From: JBIIUJ01 sp044340025
GTDB lineage: Bacteria > Pseudomonadota > Alphaproteobacteria > Caulobacterales > Aquidulcibacteraceae
DNA length: 8,051 bases
Direction: 5' to 3'
Assembly (NCBI GenBank): GCA_044340025.1
Contig: JBIIUJ010000122.1
Location: 1 to 8,051, forward strand
Position numbers and translations under genes: made by a program
Shown here: in pieces, positions 1 through 6,281 of the stretch
Layout of the letters: each line of letters begins with the position of its first letter
How positions within the stretch are numbered: the first letter of the stretch is position 1
Notes under the pieces: generated by a model
Told to the model about the DNA's origin: nothing
The model's input: only the letters and a program-made list of their open reading frames with translations
Database searches by the model: none

Positions 1-20
1 GCAGATCTGAAGGCGTGCCC

Positions 21-728
21 ATGGAAACCGTCAGTCCACGCATCATCGTCGAGGGTCTGGCCAAGACCTTCGTGCTGCACAATCAGGGATCGGCTGCAAT
101 TCCGGTCTTCAGCGGGCTGGAGCTGGCCGTCAGGCCGGGCGAGTGCGTGGTGCTTGCCGGCGAGAGCGGTGTGGGAAAATCCACCCTGATGCGCGCCATC
201 TTTGGCAATTACCTGCCCTCTAGCGGCTCTGTTCGGGTGCTGCATGACGGCGCCTATGTGGACCTCGCCAGCGCGCCGCCGCATCAGGTGCTCGACATCC
301 GCAAGCGGACGATGGGCTATGTCAGCCAGTTCCTGCGGGTGATCCCGCGCATCGCCACGCTTGATCTGGTGATGGAACCGCTGCTCGAGAATGGCGTGGA
401 CCCCGCCGAAGCAGAGGCCCGCGCGGTGGCGCTCTTGTCGGCCCTGCGCCTGCCGGAGGAGCACTGGAAGCTGCCGCCGGCCACCTTCTCCGGCGGCGAA
501 CAGCAGCGGGTGAACATCGCGCGCAGCTTCATCCGGGAGTATCCGGTGCTGCTGCTCGATGAGCCCACCGCCAGCCTCGACGCCGCCAACCGCGCCATCG
601 TGGTGGAGCTGATCCAGCAAGCGCTCGGCCGTGGCGCCGCCATGATCGGCATCTTCCACGACCTCGACGTCCGTGACCGCGTGGCGACGCGCCTGTTCGA
701 GGTGGAGCAGTTCAAGGCGGCGGCGTGA
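21..728 (+). CDS. phnL: PhnL, ABC-type ATP-binding subunit of the C-P lyase system
   Basis: ABC-family nucleotide-binding protein of the carbon-phosphorus lyase system. It belongs to the PhnGHIJ-K-L assembly that activates phosphonates by coupling them to the ribose of a nucleoside triphosphate; it is not a transporter ATPase with permease partners. Numbered from the ATG at 21 (235 aa; E. coli PhnL is about 226 aa), Walker A GESGVGKST lies at 47-55, the Q-loop glutamine in YVSQFLRVIPR near 103, the signature FSGGEQQR around 156-163, Walker B VLLLDEP at 176-182, and the switch histidine in IFHD near 213. The segment GYVSQFLRVIPR and the ending HDLDVRDRVATR are characteristic of PhnL rather than PhnK. 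ATG 21 is preferred because GAAGG at 9-13 sits 7 bases upstream. An in-frame GTG at 15 is possible, and the frame stays open to the window edge. phnM follows 30 bases downstream on the same strand. Confidence 0.95.
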   Translation: METVSPRIIVEGLAKTFVLHNQGSAAIPVFSGLELAVRPGECVVLAGESGVGKSTLMRAIFGNYLPSSGSVRVLHDGAYVDLASAPPHQVLDIRKRTMGYVSQFLRVIPRIATLDLVMEPLLENGVDPAEAEARAVALLSALRLPEEHWKLPPATFSGGEQQRVNIARSFIREYPVLLLDEPTASLDAANRAIVVELIQQALGRGAAMIGIFHDLDVRDRVATRLFEVEQFKAAA

Positions 729-735
729 CTTGTTG

Positions 736-749
736 GGGGCGCACGCCCC
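736..749 (+). other. Small GC hairpin between phnL and phnM
   Basis: GGGGC at 736-740 and GCCCC at 745-749 can pair around a GCAC loop, a few bases after the phnL stop (726-728) and before the phnM start at 759. There is no T-run, so it is not a classical terminator. It might modulate readthrough or mRNA processing between the two genes, but short GC palindromes are common in DNA of this composition. Confidence 0.3.
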
Positions 750-758
750 GCAGCCGTC

Positions 759-1961
759 ATGGTGATGACGAAGAAGCGCGCTAACCACGCGCGCATGATC
801 GACGAACCCGCCGCTCCCGCGCCAGCCCGCCTGTTTTCCCGCCGGATTGTCACGCCCGACGGCGTCATCTCTGGCGAGATCGTCATTCTTGACGGCTGGA
901 TCGCCGAGATCGACGCCCGCCCGAGCCCCATCGCCGGCGCGCAAGACTGGGGCGATGATATCGTCATTCCCGGCCTAATCGACATCCACACCGACAATCT
1001 GGAAAAGCACTACCAGCCGCGCCCGGGCGCACTCTGGGACGCGCTCGGCGCCGCGCTCGCCCATGACGCCCAGTGCGCGGCGGCGGGCATCACAACCGTG
1101 TTCGACAGCCTCTCCCTGCACGGACAGAAGGACGGGCTGGACCGCAAGACCGCGCTCGCCCCGATGATCGCCGCCATGGATGCCGCCGCCGATCAGGGCC
1201 TGCTGCGCGCCGACCATCTGTTGCATCTGCGCTGTGAAGTGACAAACCGGGATCTCCTCAGCCTCATCGAGCCGCATCTGGACAATCCGCGCCTGAAGCT
1301 GCTGTCGCTGATGGACCATACGCCCGGTCAACGTCAGGCCACGGATGTGGATAAGCTCCGCGGGCGGCTGGAGGCAGCGGGCCGCTCGGCTGATGAGATC
1401 GCCGAGCTTATCGAGACCGGTCACTCCTGGCGCGATCCGGAGGCCGGCCCCCGCCACCGCGCCACGGTCGCCGCGCTGGCGCGCGAATATGGCGTGCCGC
1501 TGGCGAGCCACGATGACGCCACCGTGGAGCATGTGGACGAGGCGCACGCCTTCGGCTGCGTGATCGCGGAGTTTCCCGTCCGGCTGGAGGCGGCGCGCCG
1601 GGCGCGCGCGCTGGGCCTTTCCAATTTCATGGGCGGGCCGAACTTCGTGCGCGGGGGATCGCATTCCGGCAATCTTTCCGCGCAGACGCTGGCGCACGAA
1701 GGCCTGCTCGATGGTCTGACCTCGGACTATGTGCCGCTGTCGATGATCCGGGCGGCCTTCATGCTGACCGAGCCGCCGTTTGGCTGGAGCCTGCCGGACG
1801 CCATCGCCACCGTGGCGGCTCACCCGGCGCAGGCCTGCGGCCTGACGGATCGCGGCGCGCTGGCGCCCGGCTTGCGGGCTGATCTCGTGCGGGTGGCGCG
1901 CGCGCCGGGCGGCTGGCCGATCCCGCGCGAGGTCTGGCGCGAAGGCCGGCGCGTGGCGTAA
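759..1961 (+). CDS. phnM: PhnM, alpha-D-ribose 1-methylphosphonate 5-triphosphate diphosphatase
   Basis: Cytoplasmic amidohydrolase-superfamily enzyme. The known family reaction removes pyrophosphate from the ribose 1-phosphonate 5-triphosphate made by the PhnGHIL step, giving the 5-phosphate substrate of PhnJ. From ATG 759 the protein is 400 aa, slightly longer than the usual 380 or so. The PhnM hallmark PGLIDIHTDNLEKHYQPRPG spans 71-90, with probable metal ligands H77 and D79 (HxD rather than HxH). Further family motifs are HLRCEV (156-161), LMDHTPGQ (184-191), ASHDDATVEHVDEA (249-262), GGPNFVRGGSHSGN (292-305) and TSDYVPL (321-327), then a C-terminal LAPGLRADLV strand typical of amidohydrolases. 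The start is uncertain: codons 1, 2, 3 and 13 (759, 762, 765, 795) are all possible, none has a convincing ribosome site, and conservation begins near residue 24. It lies between phnL and the DUF1045 gene in a tight plus-strand operon. Confidence 0.95.
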   Translation: MVMTKKRANHARMIDEPAAPAPARLFSRRIVTPDGVISGEIVILDGWIAEIDARPSPIAGAQDWGDDIVIPGLIDIHTDNLEKHYQPRPGALWDALGAALAHDAQCAAAGITTVFDSLSLHGQKDGLDRKTALAPMIAAMDAAADQGLLRADHLLHLRCEVTNRDLLSLIEPHLDNPRLKLLSLMDHTPGQRQATDVDKLRGRLEAAGRSADEIAELIETGHSWRDPEAGPRHRATVAALAREYGVPLASHDDATVEHVDEAHAFGCVIAEFPVRLEAARRARALGLSNFMGGPNFVRGGSHSGNLSAQTLAHEGLLDGLTSDYVPLSMIRAAFMLTEPPFGWSLPDAIATVAAHPAQACGLTDRGALAPGLRADLVRVARAPGGWPIPREVWREGRRVA

Positions 1962-1973
1962 GGCGATCCTGCC

Positions 1974-2663
1974 ATGAGCGCGCGCTATGCCATCTATTAT
2001 GCTCCGGGGCCGGAGGAAGAGCTGCACGCGCGCGCCAGCGCGTGGCTGGGGCGCGACGCGATCACGGGCGAGGCCCTTGCGCGCCCCGACGTCCCCGCTC
2101 TCTCCGATCTGGACCTCGACGCCCTCACCGCCGATCCGCGTCATTATGGCTTCCACGCGACGCTGAAGGCGCCTTTCGAACTGGCTTCGGAGAAGACGGA
2201 GGGCGATCTGGTCGATGCGTTCCACGCGTTCGCGGCCGGGGAGCCGGCGTTCTCGGCCAGCATCGCGCCGCAGGGCCTTTCCGCCTTTATCGCCTTTCGG
2301 CTGACAGCGGCGTCTTCCGCCATGACCGCGCTGCACGAAGGGTGCGTCAGGGCGTTCGAGGCCTATCGGGCGCCGCTGGGCGAGGCCGATCTGGCGCGCC
2401 GGCGCAAGGCGGGGCTGAGCCCTGTGCAGGACGAGCGCCTGCTCGCCTTCGGCTACCCGTTCATCTTCGAGGATTTCCGCTTTCACATGACGCTCACCGG
2501 CGCGGTGCGCGACGAAGCGCTGCGCCGCCGGATCACCGCCGCCCTGACGGCGCATTTCGCCAGCGTCAGCGGTCTCCACCGCTTCGACCGCCTGAGCCTG
2601 TTCAAGCAGGATGCGCGCGGGGCTGACTTCCACATCATCGCCCAGACCGCCCTGGCGGGGTGA
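1974..2663 (+). CDS. DUF1045 family 2H-phosphoesterase-like phosphonate operon protein
   Basis: Predicted cytoplasmic protein of 229 aa, the normal size for the DUF1045 family (a 'putative phosphonate metabolism protein' family tied to alphaproteobacterial phn operons). Two HxT motifs, H61-A-T63 in HYGFHATLKAPF and H171-M-T173 in FRFHMTLTG, sit about 110 residues apart. This is the layout of the 2H phosphoesterase superfamily, whose members open cyclic phosphates. The N-terminal YAIYYAPGPEEELHARASAW and the LGRDAITGE that follows are also typical of the family. No signal peptide or membrane segment is seen. ATG 1974 is supported by AAGG at 1960-1963, overlapping the phnM stop, and by conservation right from the start. 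The gene is 12 bases after phnM and 4 bases before the kinase gene. By inference it may open 5-phosphoribosyl 1,2-cyclic phosphate in place of PhnP; no biochemical proof is visible here. Confidence 0.9.
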   Translation: MSARYAIYYAPGPEEELHARASAWLGRDAITGEALARPDVPALSDLDLDALTADPRHYGFHATLKAPFELASEKTEGDLVDAFHAFAAGEPAFSASIAPQGLSAFIAFRLTAASSAMTALHEGCVRAFEAYRAPLGEADLARRRKAGLSPVQDERLLAFGYPFIFEDFRFHMTLTGAVRDEALRRRITAALTAHFASVSGLHRFDRLSLFKQDARGADFHIIAQTALAG

Positions 2664-2667
2664 GGCC

Positions 2668-3201
2668 GTGCGCGTGGCGGTAGTGGGCACGTCCGGCTCG
2701 GGCAAGAGCACGTTCGCCAGCCGGCTGGCGCAGGCGCGGGGAATTCCCTTCCACGAGCTGGATCTGATCAACTGGCGGCCCGGCTGGTTCAGCCGCTCCG
2801 AACAGGAGCCCGACGCCTTCATCGCAGACGTCGATGCAGCCACCGCTTTGCCGGAATGGACGATCGCCGGGGGTTATTCGAAGGTGCGCCCGCTGATCTG
2901 GAGCCGGGCCACGCATCTCGTCTGGCTCGATCTGCCGCGCAGCCTCATCATGCGTCAGGTGATCTGGCGGTCGCTGAAGCGGGCGGCCTCTGGCGGCGAT
3001 GTTTTTCCCGGCTGCCGGGAGGATTGGGCGAGGCTGATCTCGCGCGAGCACCCGATCCGCTGGGCGTGGGATACCTATCACCGGCGCAAGCGGCAGTTCG
3101 GCGAGATGCTGGCCGACCCCGCCTATGCCCACCTCACCGTGATCCGCACCACCAGCCGGGCCGAGGTGGAGGCGGCGCTGACCCTTCTCGTCACGACCTG
3201 A
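2668..3201 (+). CDS. Small P-loop kinase, FlaR/adenylate-kinase-like (topology modulation family)
   Basis: P-loop NTPase of 177 aa, resembling the group annotated as 'DNA topology modulation protein FlaR' or adenylate-kinase-like; its substrate is unknown. From GTG 2668, Walker A GTSGSGKST is at 7-15. The family segment HELDLINWRPGW (29-40) corresponds to the HLDxLxWxPGW motif. WTIAGGYSKVRPLIW (64-78) matches the usual W-x-DGNYS region but with AGG replacing DGN. HLVWLDLPR (83-91) is the family's Walker B-like strand, followed by an Arg-rich lid region (R96, R101, R105, R117) and RRKRQF (139-144). The start at 2668 lies 4 bases after the DUF1045 stop, with GGTGAGG at 2659-2665, and puts the P-loop near the N-terminus; GTG 2674 is an alternative. 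It appears to be the last gene of the plus-strand operon, and its stop overlaps that of convergent phnN. A role in ribose-phosphate or nucleotide turnover is conjecture. Confidence 0.85.
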   Translation: MRVAVVGTSGSGKSTFASRLAQARGIPFHELDLINWRPGWFSRSEQEPDAFIADVDAATALPEWTIAGGYSKVRPLIWSRATHLVWLDLPRSLIMRQVIWRSLKRAASGGDVFPGCREDWARLISREHPIRWAWDTYHRRKRQFGEMLADPAYAHLTVIRTTSRAEVEAALTLLVTT

Positions 3202-3763
3202 GCGCGCCCCGGATCAGCGCCGCCAGCGCCGCTGCGCCCACGTGGGCTGGTCCGTCATTGGTGATGACCGTCACGTCCGGGCCTTGGGCGGCAAGCAAGC
3301 TGGCGCGCGCCACACGGGCTTCAATCTCGGCCTGGTTTTCACGTCCGCGGGCGGCGAGGCGGGCGCGCAGCGCCTCTGGCGAGGCGGTGATGGCTGCAAT
3401 CCGCACCGGCGCGAAGCGCGCGCGCGCCTCCTCCAGCACGGTGCGCGAGGCGTTGAGCACCACCGTGCGCCCGGCGGCGATATCGTCCGCATAGGTCGCA
3501 AGCGCGCCGTAGCCGTGGCCGTTGGCCTCCCAGCTCAACAGATAGGCCCCAGCCGCGCGCCGCGCGGCGAAGGCCTCCGGGCTGACGGGCAGATGATCCT
3601 CGCCCCCCGCATCGGCAGGGCGTGTGATCTCGCGCCGGGCGAAGATCACCTGCGGATCGCCCGCCAGCAGAGCCCGCGCGCCCTCGATCAGCGTGTCCTT
3701 GCCCACGCCGGACGGGCCGACCACCAGAACGAGCACCCCGCGCTCAGGCGTGTTTTTCGACAA
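3191..3763 (-). CDS. phnN: PhnN, ribose 1,5-bisphosphate phosphokinase
   Basis: Guanylate-kinase-like P-loop enzyme. The known reaction is ATP-dependent phosphorylation of ribose 1,5-bisphosphate to PRPP, the last step returning C-P lyase ribose to metabolism. From TTG 3763 the protein is 190 aa (E. coli PhnN is 185). Walker A GPSGVGKDT is at 16-24, with the Lys-Asp pair typical of PhnN. It is followed by FARREITRPADAGGEDHLPVS (41-61), LLSWEANGHGYG (75-86), VVLNASR (101-107), RGRENQAEIEARV (139-151) and ITNDG (167-171), each aligning with E. coli PhnN. The start is uncertain: TTG 3763 overlaps the acetyltransferase gene by 20 bases, while GTG 3736 would give 181 aa with no overlap; neither has a clear ribosome site. 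It is the last gene of the minus-strand string, and its stop overlaps the end of the plus-strand kinase gene. Confidence 0.92.
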   Translation of the reverse strand: MSKNTPERGVLVLVVGPSGVGKDTLIEGARALLAGDPQVIFARREITRPADAGGEDHLPVSPEAFAARRAAGAYLLSWEANGHGYGALATYADDIAAGRTVVLNASRTVLEEARARFAPVRIAAITASPEALRARLAARGRENQAEIEARVARASLLAAQGPDVTVITNDGPAHVGAAALAALIRGALRS

Positions 3764-4430
3764 AGTCTGCGGCGTCAAGCTCACGGAAATCCTGCAAGGC
3801 GGCGGCGAGGCGCTCATGCTCCCAGTCCCACCAGGCGAGCGCAAGCAGGCCTTCCTGCACGGCTCTGGGAAAACGCTCCCGGATCGGCTTTGCAGGCACA
3901 CCGCCCACGATGGTGAAGGGCGCCACGTCCTTGCTCACGACTGCGCCCGCGCCCACCACCGCGCCCGTTCCGATGGAGACGCCCGGCAGGATGGTGGCGC
4001 CATGGCCGATCCAGACATCATGGCCGATGGTGCAGTGATGATCGCGCCGCCACTGGAAGAAGTCGTGATCATCCTCCGCCCCCATCTGATAGGAGACGGC
4101 GCGATAGGAGAAATGGTGCTGGGCGGCCTTCCAGGTCGGGTGATTGCCCGGATTGATCCGCACGTCGCGCGCGATCGAGCAGAACTTGCCGATCGTGGCA
4201 TAGGCCGCGCTCGAATCCGTCACGATGTAGGAATAGGCGCCCATCTCCACTTCAGACAGGCTTGTGCGCGCGCCCACCCGCACCCAGGGGCCGAGGATGC
4301 AGTCGCGCACGCTGGCGTCGGGATGGACTTCCGGCGTGGGCCCCTTGGGCGCGTCCGGCGCCGGGCTGAAACCGGCTTCGACATAGCGATAGTCCGGCGC
4401 CCGCGGCCGGTCCGCAAGGTGGCGGTGCAT
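3744..4430 (-). CDS. Phosphonate-operon hexapeptide-repeat acetyltransferase (XAT-type, left-handed beta-helix)
   Basis: Acyl-CoA-dependent acetyltransferase of the left-handed parallel beta-helix class, matching the 'phosphonate metabolism transferase, hexapeptide repeat' family. From ATG 4430 it has 228 aa. Hexapeptide coils begin near VHPDASVRDCILGPWVRVGART (35-56) and YATIGKFCSI (77-86). After an insertion loop they resume at CTIGHDVWIGHGATILPGVSIGTGAVVGAGAVVSKDV (133-169). GNHPTW (95-100) holds H97, in the position of the catalytic histidine of xenobiotic acetyltransferases. The coils close with FTIVGGVPAKPIR (172-184), and a C-terminal helix carries WWDWEHERL (200-208). ATG 4430 lies 10 bases after the phnC stop with TGAG about 9 bases upstream; TTG 4448 would overlap phnC. 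By inference it acetylates aminoalkylphosphonates, as the unrelated GNAT enzyme PhnO does in E. coli. Another small acceptor is equally possible from sequence. Confidence 0.88.
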   Translation of the reverse strand: MHRHLADRPRAPDYRYVEAGFSPAPDAPKGPTPEVHPDASVRDCILGPWVRVGARTSLSEVEMGAYSYIVTDSSAAYATIGKFCSIARDVRINPGNHPTWKAAQHHFSYRAVSYQMGAEDDHDFFQWRRDHHCTIGHDVWIGHGATILPGVSIGTGAVVGAGAVVSKDVAPFTIVGGVPAKPIRERFPRAVQEGLLALAWWDWEHERLAAALQDFRELDAADFVEKHA

Positions 4431-4440
4431 CAAGGCAGGC

Positions 4441-5241
4441 TCACGCAAACGCGCTCAGGGGTTCCGGCGAGAAGGCCGTTGCAGGCAGAGGCTCCACCGG
4501 GGGGGCGCTGCGCCGCCCGTATAGCGCGTCGGTCACGGCGGCGTTGAGCGCTTCCGGCGGCCCGTCGAACACGATGCGCCCATCGGCCATGCCGATGATG
4601 CGCCGGCAATAGCGCCGCGCCACATCCAGCGCATGCAGATTGACCAGCACGGTGATCCCCCGCTCCTGATTGATGGCGGCGAGCGTCTCCATCACGATGT
4701 CGGAGTTGGCGGGGTCGAGGCTGGCGATCGGCTCATCGGCGAGGATGATGTCGGGATCCTGCATCAGGGCGCGCGCAATGGCCACGCGCTGCTGCTGGCC
4801 GCCGGAGAGGCAGCAGGCGCGCTTGAGCGCGGCTTCCGCCAGGCCCAGCGCATGCAGCTCCAGGATGGCGCGGGCGCGCTCCTCGGCGGGAAACATCTTG
4901 AACAGGCGCGGCAGGCCTGGGCGCCGCGCAAGCCCGCCCACCAGCACATTGGTCATCACGTCCAGCCGGGGCGAGAGATTGAACTGCTGGAAAATCATGG
5001 CGCACCGCGAGCGCCACTCGCGCAGAGCTGCGCCCTTCAGGCCGGCGACCCGCGCGCCATTCCACGCCACGGAGCCCGCGCTTGGTTCCACGAGCCGGTT
5101 GATCAGCCGCAGGAGCGTGGACTTGCCCGCGCCGGATGGGCCGATGATCGCAGTCATTTCGCCGCGGGCGATCTGAAGGCTCACCCCATCCACGGCGCGC
5201 ACTGCGCCATAGTGTTTGCTCACGCCTTCCAGAACCAGCAT
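4441..5241 (-). CDS. phnC: PhnC, phosphonate ABC transporter ATP-binding protein
   Basis: Cytoplasmic ATPase that energises the PhnCDE phosphonate/phosphate importer. The protein is 266 aa (family about 260). Walker A GPSGAGKST is at 34-42, preceded by LVLEGVSKHYG and DGVSLQI. The Q-loop lies in MIFQQFNLSPRLDV (82-95), typical of PhnC, followed by TNVLVGGL. The signature LSGGQQQRVAIAR is at 145-157, Walker B IILADEPIASLDP at 165-177, and the switch histidine in VNLHALDVARRYCRRIIG at about 203. Residues 243-266 form a Pro-rich tail after the usual end. The ATG at 5241 is chosen over ATG 5259 because GAGGGG (minus strand, complement of 5247-5252) sits 5 bases upstream. The gene is separated from phnE2 by the EamA gene, and a candidate Pho box lies 48 bases upstream, so it may be transcribed from its own promoter. 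Confidence 0.95.
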   Translation of the reverse strand: MLVLEGVSKHYGAVRAVDGVSLQIARGEMTAIIGPSGAGKSTLLRLINRLVEPSAGSVAWNGARVAGLKGAALREWRSRCAMIFQQFNLSPRLDVMTNVLVGGLARRPGLPRLFKMFPAEERARAILELHALGLAEAALKRACCLSGGQQQRVAIARALMQDPDIILADEPIASLDPANSDIVMETLAAINQERGITVLVNLHALDVARRYCRRIIGMADGRIVFDGPPEALNAAVTDALYGRRSAPPVEPLPATAFSPEPLSAFA

Positions 5242-5289
5242 GTGCGCCCCTCGGACCATCGCTCGATGGGGGAACGCTAAGCGCGCGCC

Positions 5290-5307
5290 ATGTCGGGCCT
5301 GTGACAG
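5290..5307 (-). promoter_or_regulatory. Candidate Pho box (PhoB site) upstream of phnC
   Basis: On the minus strand this reads CTGTCAC-AGGC-CCGACAT: two 7-bp half-sites with a 4-bp spacer, the arrangement of PhoB sites (consensus CTGTCAT repeated, 11-bp periodicity). The first half-site matches 6 of 7 and the second 5 of 7. The last base is 48 bases before the phnC ATG. A weak -10-like TAGCGT (complement of 5274-5279) begins 10 bases downstream, about where a -10 would lie if the box replaced the -35. The match was made by eye. Confidence 0.55.
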
Positions 5308-5312
5308 CCGCA

Positions 5313-5329
5313 GGCCCCGGCGCGAGGCC
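5313..5329 (-). terminator. GC-rich hairpin after the EamA gene, possible weak terminator or attenuator
   Basis: On the minus strand GGCCTC and GGGGCC can pair with a 5-base GCGCC loop (one G-T wobble), beginning two bases after the TAG stop of the EamA gene. No T-tract follows, so intrinsic termination would be inefficient. Its place between the EamA stop and the candidate phnC Pho box fits a boundary between two transcription units. Confidence 0.35.
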
Positions 5330-5331
5330 GC

Positions 5332-6216
5332 CTAGCGATTTGTTCGCGGGCGGGCGAGCAGCAGGAGATTGGCCGCCACGATGAGGACGGCGCCTGCGAT
5401 CACGGCAGGGCTTGGAACCTCGCCAAACGCCAGAAAGCCCACCGCCGCCCCGGTGAGCAGGCGGGTATAGTCCAACGGGGCGAGCGCGCTGACATCGGCG
5501 CGGCGATAGGCGGCCAGCATCGCAGACTGAAGCGCAATGGCCAGCACGCCGAGAAGCCCGAGGAACAGCCAATCCTGCCCGTCGGGCGTGCGCCAGTGCA
5601 GCGCGGCGAAGGGCGCCGAGAGCACCGCCTGCCCTACCGCGCCCCACACCATCAGGGTCAGGCTGTCGGTATCGCGCGTGAGCTGCTTGACCATGATGGT
5701 GGAGGCCGCAAAGCACCCCGCGCTCGCCAGCGCATAAAAAACGCCCGGCGAGAGGCCGGCGGCGGGCTCCAGCGCCGCCAGAACGCCGACAAAGCCGATC
5801 GCGATCGCCGCCCACCGGCGCGCATCCACCCGCTCGTTCAGGATGGCCACTGCAAGGCCCGCCACCAGAAAGCCCTTGGCGAAGCTGATGGACTGGGCCT
5901 GCGCCAGGGGCAGCGCAGCGATGGCGGCGATGCCGAAGGCCTGCCCGCCGAAGGTGGTGAGCGCGCGCACCGCCATCAGCCAGGGCGCCCCGTTGAGCGC
6001 GGGCGGCAGCGCGCGACGGCGCAGCGCGAAGGGCGCCAGCAGCACCGCCATCACCGCCCCGCGCGCCAGCATGATCTGGAACGGCGTGAACTCCTGACCC
6101 AGCGTCTTGATCAGATAGACCATGCCGGTCGAGACCAGCACGCCGAGCAGGAAGAAACCTGCCGCAGCGCGATTGTCCGACGCCGCTGGCGCAAGAGGGG
6201 CGGCGTCTATGGCCAT
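5332..6216 (-). CDS. EamA-family (drug/metabolite transporter superfamily) inner-membrane transporter
   Basis: Integral membrane protein of 294 aa with the ten-helix, two-repeat layout of EamA/RhaT transporters. The first EamA repeat covers roughly 17-150, from FFLLGVLVSTGMVYLI through QAFGIAAIAALPLAQAQSISFAKGFLVAGLAVAILNERVDARRW to AIAIGFVGVLAAL. The second covers roughly 155-288, ending DYTRLLTGAAVGFLAFGEVP and AVIAGAVLIVAANLLLLA. The paired acidic motifs ILNERV (125-130) and AFGEVP (263-268) are usual for the family. Substrate cannot be read from sequence. ATG 6216 has no clear ribosome site, but the predicted short N-tail is normal. It lies between phnE2 (65-base gap) and phnC (90-base gap) on the same strand, interrupting the usual phnC/D/E cluster. 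It may export a product or simply be an insertion. GC content looks like its neighbours, so there is no sign of recent transfer. Confidence 0.88.
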   Translation of the reverse strand: MAIDAAPLAPAASDNRAAAGFFLLGVLVSTGMVYLIKTLGQEFTPFQIMLARGAVMAVLLAPFALRRRALPPALNGAPWLMAVRALTTFGGQAFGIAAIAALPLAQAQSISFAKGFLVAGLAVAILNERVDARRWAAIAIGFVGVLAALEPAAGLSPGVFYALASAGCFAASTIMVKQLTRDTDSLTLMVWGAVGQAVLSAPFAALHWRTPDGQDWLFLGLLGVLAIALQSAMLAAYRRADVSALAPLDYTRLLTGAAVGFLAFGEVPSPAVIAGAVLIVAANLLLLARPRTNR

Positions 6217-6281
6217 GTCGAGGGTCTAACTTGCGCTCCGGCGTGGCGAAACGCGCGACCTTGCGGGTTGTCGGGGATGCG

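Noticed and set aside
1..14. Possible end of phnK at the left edge (a TGA at 8-10)
   Set aside because: Only two codons precede the TGA in that frame, and the other frames are open, so the gene ahead of phnL cannot be identified from this window.
975..2843. Long minus-strand open frame (622 codons) opposite phnM and the DUF1045 gene
   Set aside because: It is antisense to two genes with clear family motifs. Its translation is Arg/Ala/Gly-rich with no recognisable domain, as expected of a shadow frame in GC-rich DNA.
3624..4547. Plus-strand open frame of 307 codons over phnN and the acetyltransferase
   Set aside because: It is antisense to genes with firm motif support; the product is low-complexity Arg/Ala/His-rich sequence with no domain.
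4733..5815. Minus-strand open frame of 360 codons spanning parts of phnC and the EamA gene
   Set aside because: It is in a different frame from both real genes and crosses their intergenic region; the translation shows only Arg/Gly/Ala-rich shadow sequence.
6217..6281. Possible promoter or terminator in the 65-bp gap between phnE2 and the EamA gene
   Set aside because: No convincing -35/-10 pair, Pho box, T-tract or stable hairpin was seen; only weak GCGC-type inverted matches typical of the base composition.
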